64,000 nt of DNA, taken from positions 1 to 64,000 of the forward strand of contig NZ_LJIC01000017.1 of the NCBI RefSeq assembly GCF_001295845.1, read 5' to 3'. The notes under the pieces are model-generated. The model searched no databases and was not told the origin of the DNA. It was given only the letters and a program-made list of their open reading frames with translations. Positions 17,880-27,168 of this stretch are shown here, piece by piece; the stretch's first letter is position 1; each line of letters opens with the position of its first letter. The position numbers and the translations under genes were made by a program. The stretch is from Rhodopseudomonas sp. AAP120 (GTDB lineage: Bacteria; Pseudomonadota; Alphaproteobacteria; Rhizobiales; Xanthobacteraceae).

Positions 17880-19037
17880 ATGAACGTCCTGCACGCCTAC
17901 AAGGTCTACCGTCCGGACGTCGATGGCGGCGTTCCCGAGGTGATCGCCAAGCTGACGGGAGCCGACGCCACCGGCGACCGAGCGGAGATCCTGGTTGCGC
18001 GCGATCGCGGCCTGCCGCGCCGCTATGTGCTGGGTGGAACTCCGGTCCGCGCGGTCGGCTCATTCGGCCAGATCTCCTCGATGCCGATCGCGCCCGGCTT
18101 TCCATTCGCGCTGCGCCAAGCGGCGTCGCGGTTCGACGTCCTGGCGCTGCATCATCCATTTCCACTGAACGACCTCGGGGTCGCGTTCGGGATTCCCGAT
18201 GACGTCGCGGTCGTGGTGCACTGGCACGCCGACATCGTCGGCCGCGGTGCAGTGATGCCGCTGGTGGCACCGCTGATCCGCCGTACTCTCGATCGCGCCG
18301 ACCGGATCATTGTCGCGCATCAATCGATCTTCGACGGATCGAGTTTCCTGCAACCCTATGTGTCCAAATGCGTGACCATCCCGTTCGGGGTCGATACCAG
18401 CGAATGGACCAATATCGATGACGCCTTGCAACGGCGGATCGCGGACCTGAAACGTGACCATCCGCGCCTGATCGTGGCGATGGGCCGGCTGGTTCCATAC
18501 AAGGGGTTTTCGGTGCTGCTGCAGGCCTTGCAGCAGATCGATGGCGAAGTGGTGATCATCGGCGAAGGTGCTGAACGCGACAATCTCCAGCGCCTCGCCG
18601 AGCAGCTCGGCGTCGCCGATCGGCTGCGGCTTCCCGGCTTCCTGCCGCGCGACGAGGTCAAGGCCTATTTCCATGCCGCCAGGCTGTTCACGCTGCCATC
18701 GGTGACGGTCGCGGAAGCGTTCGGCCTGGTCCAGATCGAAGCCATGGCGGTCGGGCTTCCCATCGTGAATACCGCGCTGCCGACCGCTGTGCCGACCATC
18801 GCACGCGACGGGCTTGAAGGGCTGACGGTGCCGGTCAACGACGCTCCGCGGCTGGCCGCTGCGATCAACCGTCTGCTCGACGATCCGGTCCTTGCCGGCG
18901 CTTTGGGCGACGCCGGGCGGCGGCGCGTCGCGGCCGAATACGAGCAGTCCGTATTCCGGGCGAACGTTCGGCAAGTCTATGAAAATGCGGTGGAATCGAG
19001 GCGAAGCCGAGCACCCGGCGGGGAAACTAGGACTTGA
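17880..19037 (+). CDS. Glycosyltransferase family 4 protein
   Basis: A GT-B transferase of about 385 residues. The N-terminus MNVLHAYKVYRPDVDGGVPEVI is typical of GT4, as is the C-terminal donor site (VAMGRLVPYKGFSVLLQAL, VTVAEAFGLVQIEAMAVGLP with the E-x7-E motif). Starts at 17835 and 17868 are in frame and cannot be excluded. It probably adds one sugar during assembly of the polymer exported by the downstream Wzm/Wzt pair. Confidence 0.9.
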   Translation: MNVLHAYKVYRPDVDGGVPEVIAKLTGADATGDRAEILVARDRGLPRRYVLGGTPVRAVGSFGQISSMPIAPGFPFALRQAASRFDVLALHHPFPLNDLGVAFGIPDDVAVVVHWHADIVGRGAVMPLVAPLIRRTLDRADRIIVAHQSIFDGSSFLQPYVSKCVTIPFGVDTSEWTNIDDALQRRIADLKRDHPRLIVAMGRLVPYKGFSVLLQALQQIDGEVVIIGEGAERDNLQRLAEQLGVADRLRLPGFLPRDEVKAYFHAARLFTLPSVTVAEAFGLVQIEAMAVGLPIVNTALPTAVPTIARDGLEGLTVPVNDAPRLAAAINRLLDDPVLAGALGDAGRRRVAAEYEQSVFRANVRQVYENAVESRRSRAPGGETRT

Positions 19038-19151
19038 CTTGAGACAGTCAAAACGGACATTGAGGTCCGACAGGCCTCAGCATGCCGCCGGGCACGGGCC
19101 TTTTCGAGCGGCCATGTTCCGGCTCAGCTCCAATCCCTCGCGCGGGCACCG

Positions 19152-19988
19152 ATGACCGATTCCCTTTCCAGCGCCGCAGCGCCGATCCCGAGCGCGCCGA
19201 AGCCCTCCAGGCATCTGCAGCGCGGCTTCACGCTGAAGCAATATCTCGATCTGATCGTGACCCTCGCGCACAAAGAGGTGAAGGTCAGGTACAAGAACAA
19301 CGTGCTCGGCTATCTGTGGTCGATCGCCAACCCGCTCGCCTCGGCGATGGTGTTCTACTTCGCACTGCAAGTGATCATGCGGTCGAATGTCGAGAACTAC
19401 GTGGTGTTCCTGACGATCGGCCTCTTCGCCTGGCAGTGGTTCAGCAACTATCTGATGGGCGCCTGCGGTATCTTTCTGGCGAACGGCAGCCTGATCAAGA
19501 AGTCTGTGTTCCCGCGTTTCGTGCTGCCGATCGCGCTCAACCTGCAGGACACTTTCCACTACGTGATGTCCGTGCCGGTGACGCTCGGGTTCCTGCTCGC
19601 CTACAGCCTGCCGGTCGGATGGGATATCATCCCCGGAATGATGCTGATCATTCCGGCGCAGTTTCTGCTGCTGCTGGGGCTCGGGCTGGCGATTTCCTCC
19701 GCCAACCTGTTCTTCCGCGACATGGAGCGAATTCTCGCGATCGGACTGAACATGATGTTCTATCTGTCGCCGGTGATTTATCCGATCGACCGCGTGCCCG
19801 ACCAATATCGGCCGCTGCTGCACCTCAATCCGATGACGCCCCTGATCGAGGGTTGGCGCGCGTTGTTCATGAAGGGCATCATCGACTGGCACAATATCGG
19901 ACTGGCTTACGTCTACGGTGCGATCGCCATGGTGATCGGCGTGTTCGTTTATCGCCGGCTAGTCCACCGTTTCGCCGAAGTCATCTAG
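19152..19988 (+). CDS. wzm: ABC-2 type polysaccharide exporter permease (Wzm-like)
   Basis: A 278-residue inner-membrane protein with six predicted helices after a short cytoplasmic N-terminus. Family features are DLIVTLAHKEVKVRYKNNVLGYLWS at the amphipathic start (read here as its first 18 residues and continuation) and FRDMERILAIGLNMMFYLSPVIYP before the last helices. Two subunits form the channel that moves lipid-linked polysaccharide to the periplasm. It lies ten bases before its ATPase. No Wzx flippase or Wzy polymerase was found in the window, so this is the export route. Confidence 0.93.
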   Translation: MTDSLSSAAAPIPSAPKPSRHLQRGFTLKQYLDLIVTLAHKEVKVRYKNNVLGYLWSIANPLASAMVFYFALQVIMRSNVENYVVFLTIGLFAWQWFSNYLMGACGIFLANGSLIKKSVFPRFVLPIALNLQDTFHYVMSVPVTLGFLLAYSLPVGWDIIPGMMLIIPAQFLLLLGLGLAISSANLFFRDMERILAIGLNMMFYLSPVIYPIDRVPDQYRPLLHLNPMTPLIEGWRALFMKGIIDWHNIGLAYVYGAIAMVIGVFVYRRLVHRFAEVI

Positions 19989-19998
19989 GTCGAACGCC

Positions 19999-20760
19999 AT
20001 GAGCATCGCGATCAAGTTCGAGCACGTCAGCAAGAGTTTTTCCGATCATACGTTTCTGACCGGCGGGCTGAAGAACTACATCCTGAACGGATTTCAGGCG
20101 TCAAAGTACAATCGTAGCCATCTCGTCCTCGACGACATCTCGTTCGAGATCGAACGCGGCTCGACCACCGGCTTCGTCGGCCGCAACGGCGCCGGCAAGA
20201 GCACCCTGCTCGGCCTGATCGCCGGCGTGATGAAACCGAACAGCGGCCAGGTGACCGTCAACGGCCGCGTCTCCTCGCTGCTCGAGCTCGGCGCCGGATT
20301 CCATCCCGACCTGTCCGGCCGCGAGAACATCGAGCTGTACGGCGTCGTGCTCGGCTTCTCCCGCCGTGACATCCGCAAGCGGCTCGACAGCATCATCGAC
20401 TTCGCCGAACTCGCCGAGCACATCGACACGCCGATCCGGTTCTATTCGAGCGGCATGCTGGCCCGGCTCGGCTTCGCCGTGGTGTCGCAGCTCGATCCGG
20501 AGATTCTGCTGGTCGACGAAGTGCTCGCGGTCGGTGACTACAAATTTCAGGCCAAGTGCGGCGAGGTGATGAAGCGGTTCCGTGCCGATGGTGGCACCAT
20601 CGTGCTGGTGTCGCACTCCGCCGGTGACGTCACCACGCTGTGCGATCGGGCGCACTTCATCGAGAACCACCGCATCGTGTTCTCCGGCAAGCCGACCGAG
20701 GTGATGGCGAAATATCAGCCCGACGTGCCGCTGCCGACCGCGGTGCCGCCGGCGGCCTGA
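19999..20760 (+). CDS. wzt: Polysaccharide exporter ATPase (Wzt/KpsT-like, no C-terminal glycan-binding domain)
   Basis: A 253-residue ATPase with Walker A GRNGAGKST, the polysaccharide-exporter Q-loop region RVSSLLELGAGFHPDLSGREN, signature YSSGMLARLGFA and Walker B ILLVDEVLAVGD. It stops after the nucleotide-binding domain. Wzt proteins that recognise a capped O-antigen carry an extra 150-200-residue beta-sandwich, which is absent here, so export should not depend on a terminal chain modification. The last 46 bases overlap the convergent gene at 20715. Confidence 0.93.
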   Translation: MSIAIKFEHVSKSFSDHTFLTGGLKNYILNGFQASKYNRSHLVLDDISFEIERGSTTGFVGRNGAGKSTLLGLIAGVMKPNSGQVTVNGRVSSLLELGAGFHPDLSGRENIELYGVVLGFSRRDIRKRLDSIIDFAELAEHIDTPIRFYSSGMLARLGFAVVSQLDPEILLVDEVLAVGDYKFQAKCGEVMKRFRADGGTIVLVSHSAGDVTTLCDRAHFIENHRIVFSGKPTEVMAKYQPDVPLPTAVPPAA

Positions 20761-21920
20761 TCGCCGATCACGGCGAGCATCGCGTCGAGCCGGGCATCCC
20801 AGGTGTTGGCGCGTAGCGCCGGGTGATCCAGCGGTAGCGGCCGGCGCCCGGCGTCCAGCGCGGCCTGAATTTCCGCCGTAAAGGCCTCGGCACCGGATGC
20901 GATCCGGTGCAGGCCGGCACATTCCGCCAGCGCCGGCAGCGGCGTCGCCACCACGCTCAGACCGGCCGCGAGATACTCGAAGAACTTCATCGGAAACATC
21001 GCGCGGGTGTAGTCGTTGATGAGTTGCGGCAGCAGCGCGACCTCGCAGCCACGCAAATAGCCGGGCAGTTCCGCATAGGCGCGCCAGCCGATAAAGTGGA
21101 CGTTCGGCCGCTGCTTCAGTGCAGCGATCTCTTCGCTATGTTGGCCCTCGCGCTCGTCGCCGATGAAGACGAGATGCCAGTCTGGCCGCGCGGCGGCCAC
21201 CTGGCCGATCAGGCCGAAATCGATTTTGAAATCGGACAACGCCCCCACATAGATCATCCGCGGTGACGGGATCGCGGCAAGATCCGGCGGCAGCGGCCCC
21301 GGCTCGCGCGCCCGCGCGAAATGCCCGATATCGGCGACGTTGCCGAAGTAGCGCGTGCGCTCGCCGCTGATCGGTGCGCAGCGGTCATACAGCGCCCGGC
21401 TGGTGACGAACACATGGTCGGCGCGGGCCAGCAACTGCGCCTCGGCGCGGTCATAGGCGTCGTGATCGACACCCGGAATTGCGCCGAGATCATCGACGGA
21501 GTGATACACCAGCGCGGCGGGATCGAGCGCGGCGACCAGCGGCATCATGTAGGGATGATAGGTCCACAGCAGCGGGCGCGCGCCGCCGCGCCGCCGCAGC
21601 CAGCGCAGGATGCGACTCTGCAGCTGCCAGCGATTGAACTCGCCGACCAGCGCGTAGCGATGCCCGAGCGGAATCGTCAGCGGCGACAGCACCCAGACGT
21701 TCTCCGCGACCTCGCGGATCGGCGCCAGCCCGCTGCGCAGCCGTGCCGCCATCCGGCCGAGATCGAGCGCGTTGAGGCCCGGCCGGCGAATGCCGACGCT
21801 CTCGACATAAAGCACGCGAAAGCCGCGCGCGCCGAGCCGGCTCGCGGTGTGCTGCTTGTTGGTCCAGTAACGGTCCTTCCAGTCCGCGGTGGACAGCATC
21901 ACCACGTCGCGGGGCGTCAT
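20715..21920 (-). CDS. Glycosyltransferase, GT-B fold
   Basis: A 401-residue transferase. The N-terminus DVVMLSTADWKDRYWTNKQH fits a GT-B acceptor domain, and the C-terminal half (RMIYVGALSDFKIDFGLI, VHFIGWRAYAELPGYL, FPMKFFEYLAAGLSVVATPL) is typical of transferases close to GT1/GT4. It overlaps the 3' end of wzt head-on. It also overlaps wecB by four bases (ATGA at 21917-21920), so it is translated together with the wecB group on this strand. Confidence 0.87.
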   Translation of the reverse strand: MTPRDVVMLSTADWKDRYWTNKQHTASRLGARGFRVLYVESVGIRRPGLNALDLGRMAARLRSGLAPIREVAENVWVLSPLTIPLGHRYALVGEFNRWQLQSRILRWLRRRGGARPLLWTYHPYMMPLVAALDPAALVYHSVDDLGAIPGVDHDAYDRAEAQLLARADHVFVTSRALYDRCAPISGERTRYFGNVADIGHFARAREPGPLPPDLAAIPSPRMIYVGALSDFKIDFGLIGQVAAARPDWHLVFIGDEREGQHSEEIAALKQRPNVHFIGWRAYAELPGYLRGCEVALLPQLINDYTRAMFPMKFFEYLAAGLSVVATPLPALAECAGLHRIASGAEAFTAEIQAALDAGRRPLPLDHPALRANTWDARLDAMLAVIGDQAAGGTAVGSGTSG

Positions 21921-23041
21921 CGCGCGCGTTCCAGGATGTCCGCGATGGCGATCGCGGCGCGGCCGTCGCCATAGGGATTTGCGCCGACCGGCAGCCGGCC
22001 GGCCTCGCCGCTCAGCCGGAACGCAGCTCGGGTCACGATCAGGTCTTCGTCGGCGCCGACCAGTTCGGCGACGCCCGCCTCGATCCCTTCCGGCCGCTCG
22101 GTGGTTCGCCGCAGCACCAGCACCGGCACGCCGAACGACGGCGCCTCCTCCTGGATGCCGCCGGAATCCGACAGCACCAGCGTGGCGCGCGACAGCAGGT
22201 AGATCAGATCGTCATAGGCGACCGGCTCGCACAGCGCGACGTTGCCGAGCCCACTGAGCAGCGGCATCACCTGCGCGCGGACGTTCGGATTGAGGTGCAC
22301 CGGGAACACGATCAGGCAATCCGGATGCTGCCTGGCGATCCGCGCCACTGCCCGACAAATCGCGGAGAGGTCGTCGCCGAAATTCTCGCGGCGGTGGCAG
22401 GTGACGACCACCAGGCGGCGGCCGTCGGCGCCGAACGCCTTCACCGGCGCGGAAATCCGGTCGAGCCCCCCAGGCGCGGCGAGCCGAGCCTGCAGCAGAT
22501 GCAACGCGTCGACGATCGTATTCCCGGTCAAATGAATAGACGCCTCGGCGATGCCCTCGCGGCGCAGCGCGCCGCGGGCGCGTTCGGTCGGCGCGAAATG
22601 CAATTCGGCGAGCGAGCCGACCATGCGGCGGTTGATCTCTTCCGGAAATGGATTGTAGCGGTCGCCGGAGCGCAGGCCGGCCTCGACATGGGCGACGGGA
22701 AGCCGCGCGTAGTAGGCTGCCAGCGCCGCCGCAAACGCCGTGGTGGTGTCGCCCTGCACCACCACGCGGTCGGGCCTAGTCCGCACGATCGCTTCCGCCA
22801 GCGCCGTCAGCAGCGCGGCGGTCAGGCCCGGCAGCGTCTGATTGGGCTGCATGACTCCGAGGTCGAGGTCGGTGGCGAGGTCGAAACTCGCCAGCGCCTG
22901 ATCCAGCATCTCGCGGTGTTGCCCGGTCGAGCAGACGATGGTCGAAAACGCGTGCGGCCGCCGGTTCAGTTCTGCAACCACGGGCGCCAGCTTGATGCAC
23001 TCAGGCCGGGTGCCGAACACCACCATGACGCGCTCAGCCAT
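21917..23041 (-). CDS. wecB: UDP-N-acetylglucosamine 2-epimerase
   Basis: A 374-residue non-hydrolysing epimerase converting UDP-GlcNAc to UDP-ManNAc. The motifs VMVVFGTRPECIKLAPVV, GDTTTAFAAALAAYY, HVEAGLRSGDRYNPFPEE and SDSGGIQEEAPSFGVPVL are all present. The ATG at 23041 overlaps the upstream gene by eight bases. A UDP-ManNAc dehydrogenase (wecC) is not in the window, so ManNAc itself or a derivative made elsewhere would enter the glycan. Confidence 0.95.
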   Translation of the reverse strand: MAERVMVVFGTRPECIKLAPVVAELNRRPHAFSTIVCSTGQHREMLDQALASFDLATDLDLGVMQPNQTLPGLTAALLTALAEAIVRTRPDRVVVQGDTTTAFAAALAAYYARLPVAHVEAGLRSGDRYNPFPEEINRRMVGSLAELHFAPTERARGALRREGIAEASIHLTGNTIVDALHLLQARLAAPGGLDRISAPVKAFGADGRRLVVVTCHRRENFGDDLSAICRAVARIARQHPDCLIVFPVHLNPNVRAQVMPLLSGLGNVALCEPVAYDDLIYLLSRATLVLSDSGGIQEEAPSFGVPVLVLRRTTERPEGIEAGVAELVGADEDLIVTRAAFRLSGEAGRLPVGANPYGDGRAAIAIADILERAR

Positions 23042-24605
23042 GGTCGGCCGCCGCCTCGATGCGTCCGCGCCAACCGACCGCCAGCGGCAGGCCGGCCGCA
23101 TTGCCCTGCGACACCGCGAAGGCATCGCGTGACGCGTCGTAGTCGATCGCCGTAGCCGACTTGGCGCGCATGAAGTCGAGGCAGGTCTCCTCGTTGACAA
23201 ACAAGGTCGCCTCGCCGGCGCATTCGGCGGCAATGAAGTCGAGAAAGGCGGCATGGACCGCGACGCGGTCGGCCTCGCTGGCCCAGCCATAGGCGTAGCG
23301 CGGCGAGAACGGGTGATCGAGATAGCCGAAGAACTGGCCGAACGCCTTGGCCTGCCGGAACGCCTGCTTGTAGATCCGGATCGGATCGTCGCCGGCGAGC
23401 AGGCAGTCGCCGTGTAGCATGCAGGCTTGGCTGTGCGAGACGAAGCCGGCGGGGCCGAACGGCGCCGCGCCGCCGCGCGCCATCAGATACTCCGGATCAT
23501 TGGCGATGATGCCGCCGACGAAGCCGTCATAGCCGGCGCGCGCCAGCGCGGCCGGCACATAGGTCGGGTTCTGGTGAAACGGCGACACCGCGTAGCGCAC
23601 CGTGAGCCCCCGCACCCGGCTCTCCAGCCAGGCCTTGGAGTCGCGGGCCTCGCGCTCGGCGGCCTCGGCGGAGCCGCCCCAGTTCGGCGCATGCGTCACC
23701 GAATGCGACAGGATCGAGCCGCCAGCGAGATCGAGGTCGGCGAGCAGAGCGAGATGCTCGGCGGTGTCCGGCTGATCGGTCTTGATCGCGACCGACAGCG
23801 GCAGGCCGCGGTCGCGATACAGTTCGAACAGCGGCCGCGACGAGGCGATATCCTCATCGCAGTCGAGCCGCATCGTCAGCGCGGCCGTGACGCCGTGTGG
23901 GATGTCCCGCAGATATGGCCGGCACGGCAGCTCCGCCGCGCGATAATCGGCGACGAAGCGCTCGATGATCGCCCAATCGGCGCCGTCGACCGGACCGACC
24001 GGCCGCGCGAACCACAGCACCGATGAATGCGGCAGATCGCGCAGCGTGATCACCGCGCCAGCGGGCGCGTCCGGCCCGATCCGCAGTTCGCCGACCACGC
24101 CGGCATCGACCGGGCGCGCGGAGACGGCGATCGACCATGCGTCGTCGCCGATGCCGATCCGGCCGTAGCCGAGATTGTTCCATTCGTTGGTGAAGTCGAA
24201 CCGGCACAGCGAGCGCTGCCGCAGCGGCGAGCCCGCGCCGAGTCCTTGATCCGCATAGACGATCTGTCCGGCGCTCTCGGAGAGGCCATAGGTCGGTGCA
24301 GGCTCGCACGCCGCGGCCACCGCGGCGCGCTGGTCGAGCGTATCGACGGCGACGCCCGCGAGGCTGGCGATGCGCGGGCCGATAGCGCCGAGCAGCACCA
24401 GCTTCGCCGGTCGGCGCAGCAGCTTCTCGATCCAGCCCGCGTCCTGCTCGCGCGGCGCGACGACCACGACTACCGCCGGCGGGCGCGATGCGGCGGCGAT
24501 GTCGTCGAGCAGCCGAACCTGGCCCGGCGTGAACGAACGCTCGAAGGCGCGCAGCACGACCTCGCGCGCACAGGCGTCGTCCGATCGGTCGATGATAGCG
24601 ATCAT
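23034..24605 (-). CDS. Polysaccharide deacetylase-like (NodB homology) protein with novel N-terminal region
   Basis: A 523-residue protein. The middle-to-C-terminal part carries NodB-type metal motifs: LTMRLDCDED (about residue 248) and SHSVTHAPNWGG (about residue 302), followed by RYAVSPFHQNPTY. The first 220 residues do not resemble a known catalytic domain to me and have no signal peptide, so the enzyme appears cytoplasmic, unlike most wall deacetylases. It lies between wecB and a CapK-like gene with overlapping or near-overlapping ends. The three probably act together on an N-acetylated sugar or a precursor. Confidence 0.75.
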   Translation of the reverse strand: MIAIIDRSDDACAREVVLRAFERSFTPGQVRLLDDIAAASRPPAVVVVVAPREQDAGWIEKLLRRPAKLVLLGAIGPRIASLAGVAVDTLDQRAAVAAACEPAPTYGLSESAGQIVYADQGLGAGSPLRQRSLCRFDFTNEWNNLGYGRIGIGDDAWSIAVSARPVDAGVVGELRIGPDAPAGAVITLRDLPHSSVLWFARPVGPVDGADWAIIERFVADYRAAELPCRPYLRDIPHGVTAALTMRLDCDEDIASSRPLFELYRDRGLPLSVAIKTDQPDTAEHLALLADLDLAGGSILSHSVTHAPNWGGSAEAAEREARDSKAWLESRVRGLTVRYAVSPFHQNPTYVPAALARAGYDGFVGGIIANDPEYLMARGGAAPFGPAGFVSHSQACMLHGDCLLAGDDPIRIYKQAFRQAKAFGQFFGYLDHPFSPRYAYGWASEADRVAVHAAFLDFIAAECAGEATLFVNEETCLDFMRAKSATAIDYDASRDAFAVSQGNAAGLPLAVGWRGRIEAAADHG

Positions 24606-24618
24606 GCTCAGGCCGCCG

Positions 24619-25986
24619 CTATACGGCCGCTTCCGGCACGAAGTGCCGGAACTTGCCGCGCCAGCCTTGCAGCTTCAGCTCGCTCGGCGCGATGAACTCG
24701 ATACCGGTCGCGTCGCCCCACCAGCCGCTCAGCCGGCCGCGGATGCCTTCGACGTCGGCGCCGTCTTCGGGCACAATGCGGAACACCGGCTTGCCGTCGC
24801 GCATCACGATCTGGAACTCCTTGATGCCGCCGACGCGGTCGAGCACGTCCTGGACGTAGTGGGTCGGCAACTGACGGCCAGCGATCTGAATGACGTCGTG
24901 CACGCGGCCCATCAGTTCGTGGATGAAGAAGCCGTTTGCGGTCTCGCTCAGCACCGCGAGATCGCCGGTGCGGTAGCGGATCAGCGGCATCAGCCGGTTC
25001 TTCAGCGTGGTGATCATCAGTTCGCCGCGGCTGGCGCCGGGCACGTCCTCGAGCTCGGCACCGCCTTCGACCGGCGTCACTTCCGGCCAGCACAAAGGAT
25101 CGAACACATCGAGCGCCGAACGATCCGGATCGGTCTGGTAGGCGACGACGCCGGCTTCGGCGAGGCCGTAGCGATCGATCACCTTGCAGCGAAGCGCGCG
25201 CGCGATGGTCTCGCGCTGCTTCTTCTCCAGCAGTTCGCCCGAGGATTCGAAGATGCTGAACGCCTTGCCGCTGCCGTGCCGCGCCTCGACGTGCAGCGCG
25301 AGCTGATAGATCGTCGACGGATGGCCGTGCACCAGATGCGGCCGGATCGACCGGATCTTCTGCCAGATTGTTTCGAGCTCATCCGGCTCAAAGGTCGAGA
25401 AGAAGATGTTGTAGCGGTTCATCGCGAAGCACTTGAAGTCTTCGCGCAGCTTCGCCTTCCACGGAATCGCGTCGGGAAACTTGCTGGCGAAATGCAGCTC
25501 CGACCGCATGTGGTGATTGCCGATGCGCGCCCGCGCGTAGCGCACCACCGCCGAAGTCCAGTCGGCGCCGTCCTGATCGTAATAGATGTGCGCCGAGGGA
25601 CCGGTGGAGCCGCCGGTCTTGGCGTCGAACTTCTTGAAATTGGCGTGGTCGCTGCGTAGCAGCCGCTCACCCTCGGCGCGGATGATGTCCTTGGTCAGAT
25701 GCGGGATATCCATCCAGTATTTCGGATCGCGCACGAGATTCTCGGGATCGAACCGGATGTTGCTGAACAGGTCACGGTAATACGGAACGTTGGCGGCAGC
25801 GAACCGCACCATGTCGACCGCGGCGGCCCAGGAATGGGCGCGGCGCTGAGCGAACGGCAGCGCCATCTCGGCGGCGAACAGCCGGCGCTTCGAGCGGATA
25901 TCGCGGCCTTCGAGACGTTCGGCGATCGGATAGGCCACCAGACCGGCGGCCAGACCCTTCATGCCGTTGACGACTAAACGAAGCAT
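24619..25986 (-). CDS. CapK / phenylacetate-CoA ligase family adenylate-forming protein
   Basis: A 455-residue protein of the CapK group: adenylation motif TGGSTGPSAHIYYDQ, then RYGLAEAGVVAYQ and the RYRTGDLAVL motif. Members in glycan loci are thought to activate an acyl or amino acid for attachment to a sugar (family knowledge; exact reaction unproven). The ATG at 25986 is used; in-frame alternatives upstream add a basic stretch without homology. The gap to the deacetylase-like gene is 13 bases. Confidence 0.83.
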   Translation of the reverse strand: MLRLVVNGMKGLAAGLVAYPIAERLEGRDIRSKRRLFAAEMALPFAQRRAHSWAAAVDMVRFAAANVPYYRDLFSNIRFDPENLVRDPKYWMDIPHLTKDIIRAEGERLLRSDHANFKKFDAKTGGSTGPSAHIYYDQDGADWTSAVVRYARARIGNHHMRSELHFASKFPDAIPWKAKLREDFKCFAMNRYNIFFSTFEPDELETIWQKIRSIRPHLVHGHPSTIYQLALHVEARHGSGKAFSIFESSGELLEKKQRETIARALRCKVIDRYGLAEAGVVAYQTDPDRSALDVFDPLCWPEVTPVEGGAELEDVPGASRGELMITTLKNRLMPLIRYRTGDLAVLSETANGFFIHELMGRVHDVIQIAGRQLPTHYVQDVLDRVGGIKEFQIVMRDGKPVFRIVPEDGADVEGIRGRLSGWWGDATGIEFIAPSELKLQGWRGKFRHFVPEAAV

Positions 25987-26147
25987 CTCGACCCCATCTC
26001 GCATCTTGCGGCCGCAGATCCGGCCGGCGGGGCTGCGCGAGACGCGACGAGCCCGAAACAACGGGAACAGCCGGTCCGGCCGCAGCGGGACTGATTACAC
26101 CTGATGGCCGAACGAGGCAATCAAGCCTCCGCCTGCGGCCGGAACAG

Positions 26148-27122
26148 CTAGCCGCCGACGACCCGGCGGTAGACATCGACCAGCGTCGCGGTGACGGCCG
26201 ACCAGGAAAAATTGTTCAGAATATGGGATTGCAGTTCGCGGCCCCGAGCGGCGGCCAGCGCGGCATCGATCCCGCGACGGATATCCGCCGGATCGTCGTG
26301 GCGGACATATTGCGCGAGATCGCCGAAATAATCGCGCGTCGATCCCTCCGAGGTGACCACCAGCGGCGCGCCGGCGGCGGCCGCCTCCAGCGCGGCCAGG
26401 CCCGGCGTCTCCAGGGTCGACGGCAGCACGAACGCCGAACATGCCGCATAGGCCGAGGCCAGCAGCGGATCGCCATGATCGAGCGGGCCGAGATAGCGCA
26501 ACCGGTCGCCGCCTTCGGCCAGCATCTGGCGGCCATAATCCGGTTCCCGGATGTGCCCGATCACCACCACCGGCAAATCGTGGCCCGCCATCGCGCGCAG
26601 CAGGCCGAGCTGGTTCTTGCGCGCCTCGACATTGCCGACATTCAGCACGAACGGCCCCTCGATGCCGAAGCGCTCGCGGAACAGCGCCGGATCGTGCGGC
26701 CCGGCGAAGCGCGGCTCGACGCCGTTCATCACCGCGGTGAAGCGTTCGCGCGGCAGCGAGAACACCCGCGCGAGCGTTTCCGACTCGGTGTTGGAATTGG
26801 TGATGACGAGATCGGCGAGCGACAGCTGCGCGCGGATCTCGTCCATCGGATAGCGATGCGCCGTCTCCTCGGTGATCCACAGCGACGAGGTGATCACCAG
26901 CGGCAGGCCACGGCTCTTGGCATAGCCGCAGAACTGGATTGAGCCGCCGAGGCAGCCGAAGAAATGCACCAGCGACACCCGGTCGAAAGCCGGCTTCCAG
27001 ATGTCGTGCAGCACCACCTCGACGCCGAGCGCCGGCAGATGCTCGGCGTATTTGAGCAGCTGAATCTCGCCGCCGCCCGGCGTGGCGAAGGCCCAGGGAT
27101 AGGTGTTGAACAGAACCCGCAT
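26148..27122 (-). CDS. Glycosyltransferase family 4 (GGGE paralogue 2)
   Basis: A 324-residue GT-B transferase whose N-terminus MRVLFNTYPWAFATPGGGE is shared with the products at 15681 and 50665. The donor domain shows FVLNVGNVEARKNQLGLLRA, RYLGPLDHGDPLLASAYAAC and SAFVLPSTLETPGLAALEAA, with the usual pair of acidic residues. The ATG at 27122 is chosen at the start of this conserved block; an in-frame extension to 27335 overlaps rmlD and has no homology. Confidence 0.9.
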   Translation of the reverse strand: MRVLFNTYPWAFATPGGGEIQLLKYAEHLPALGVEVVLHDIWKPAFDRVSLVHFFGCLGGSIQFCGYAKSRGLPLVITSSLWITEETAHRYPMDEIRAQLSLADLVITNSNTESETLARVFSLPRERFTAVMNGVEPRFAGPHDPALFRERFGIEGPFVLNVGNVEARKNQLGLLRAMAGHDLPVVVIGHIREPDYGRQMLAEGGDRLRYLGPLDHGDPLLASAYAACSAFVLPSTLETPGLAALEAAAAGAPLVVTSEGSTRDYFGDLAQYVRHDDPADIRRGIDAALAAARGRELQSHILNNFSWSAVTATLVDVYRRVVGG

Positions 27123-27168
27123 CGGCCGGCATCTCCCATCGACACATCGCGCGCGGCGGTCGCGCGTG

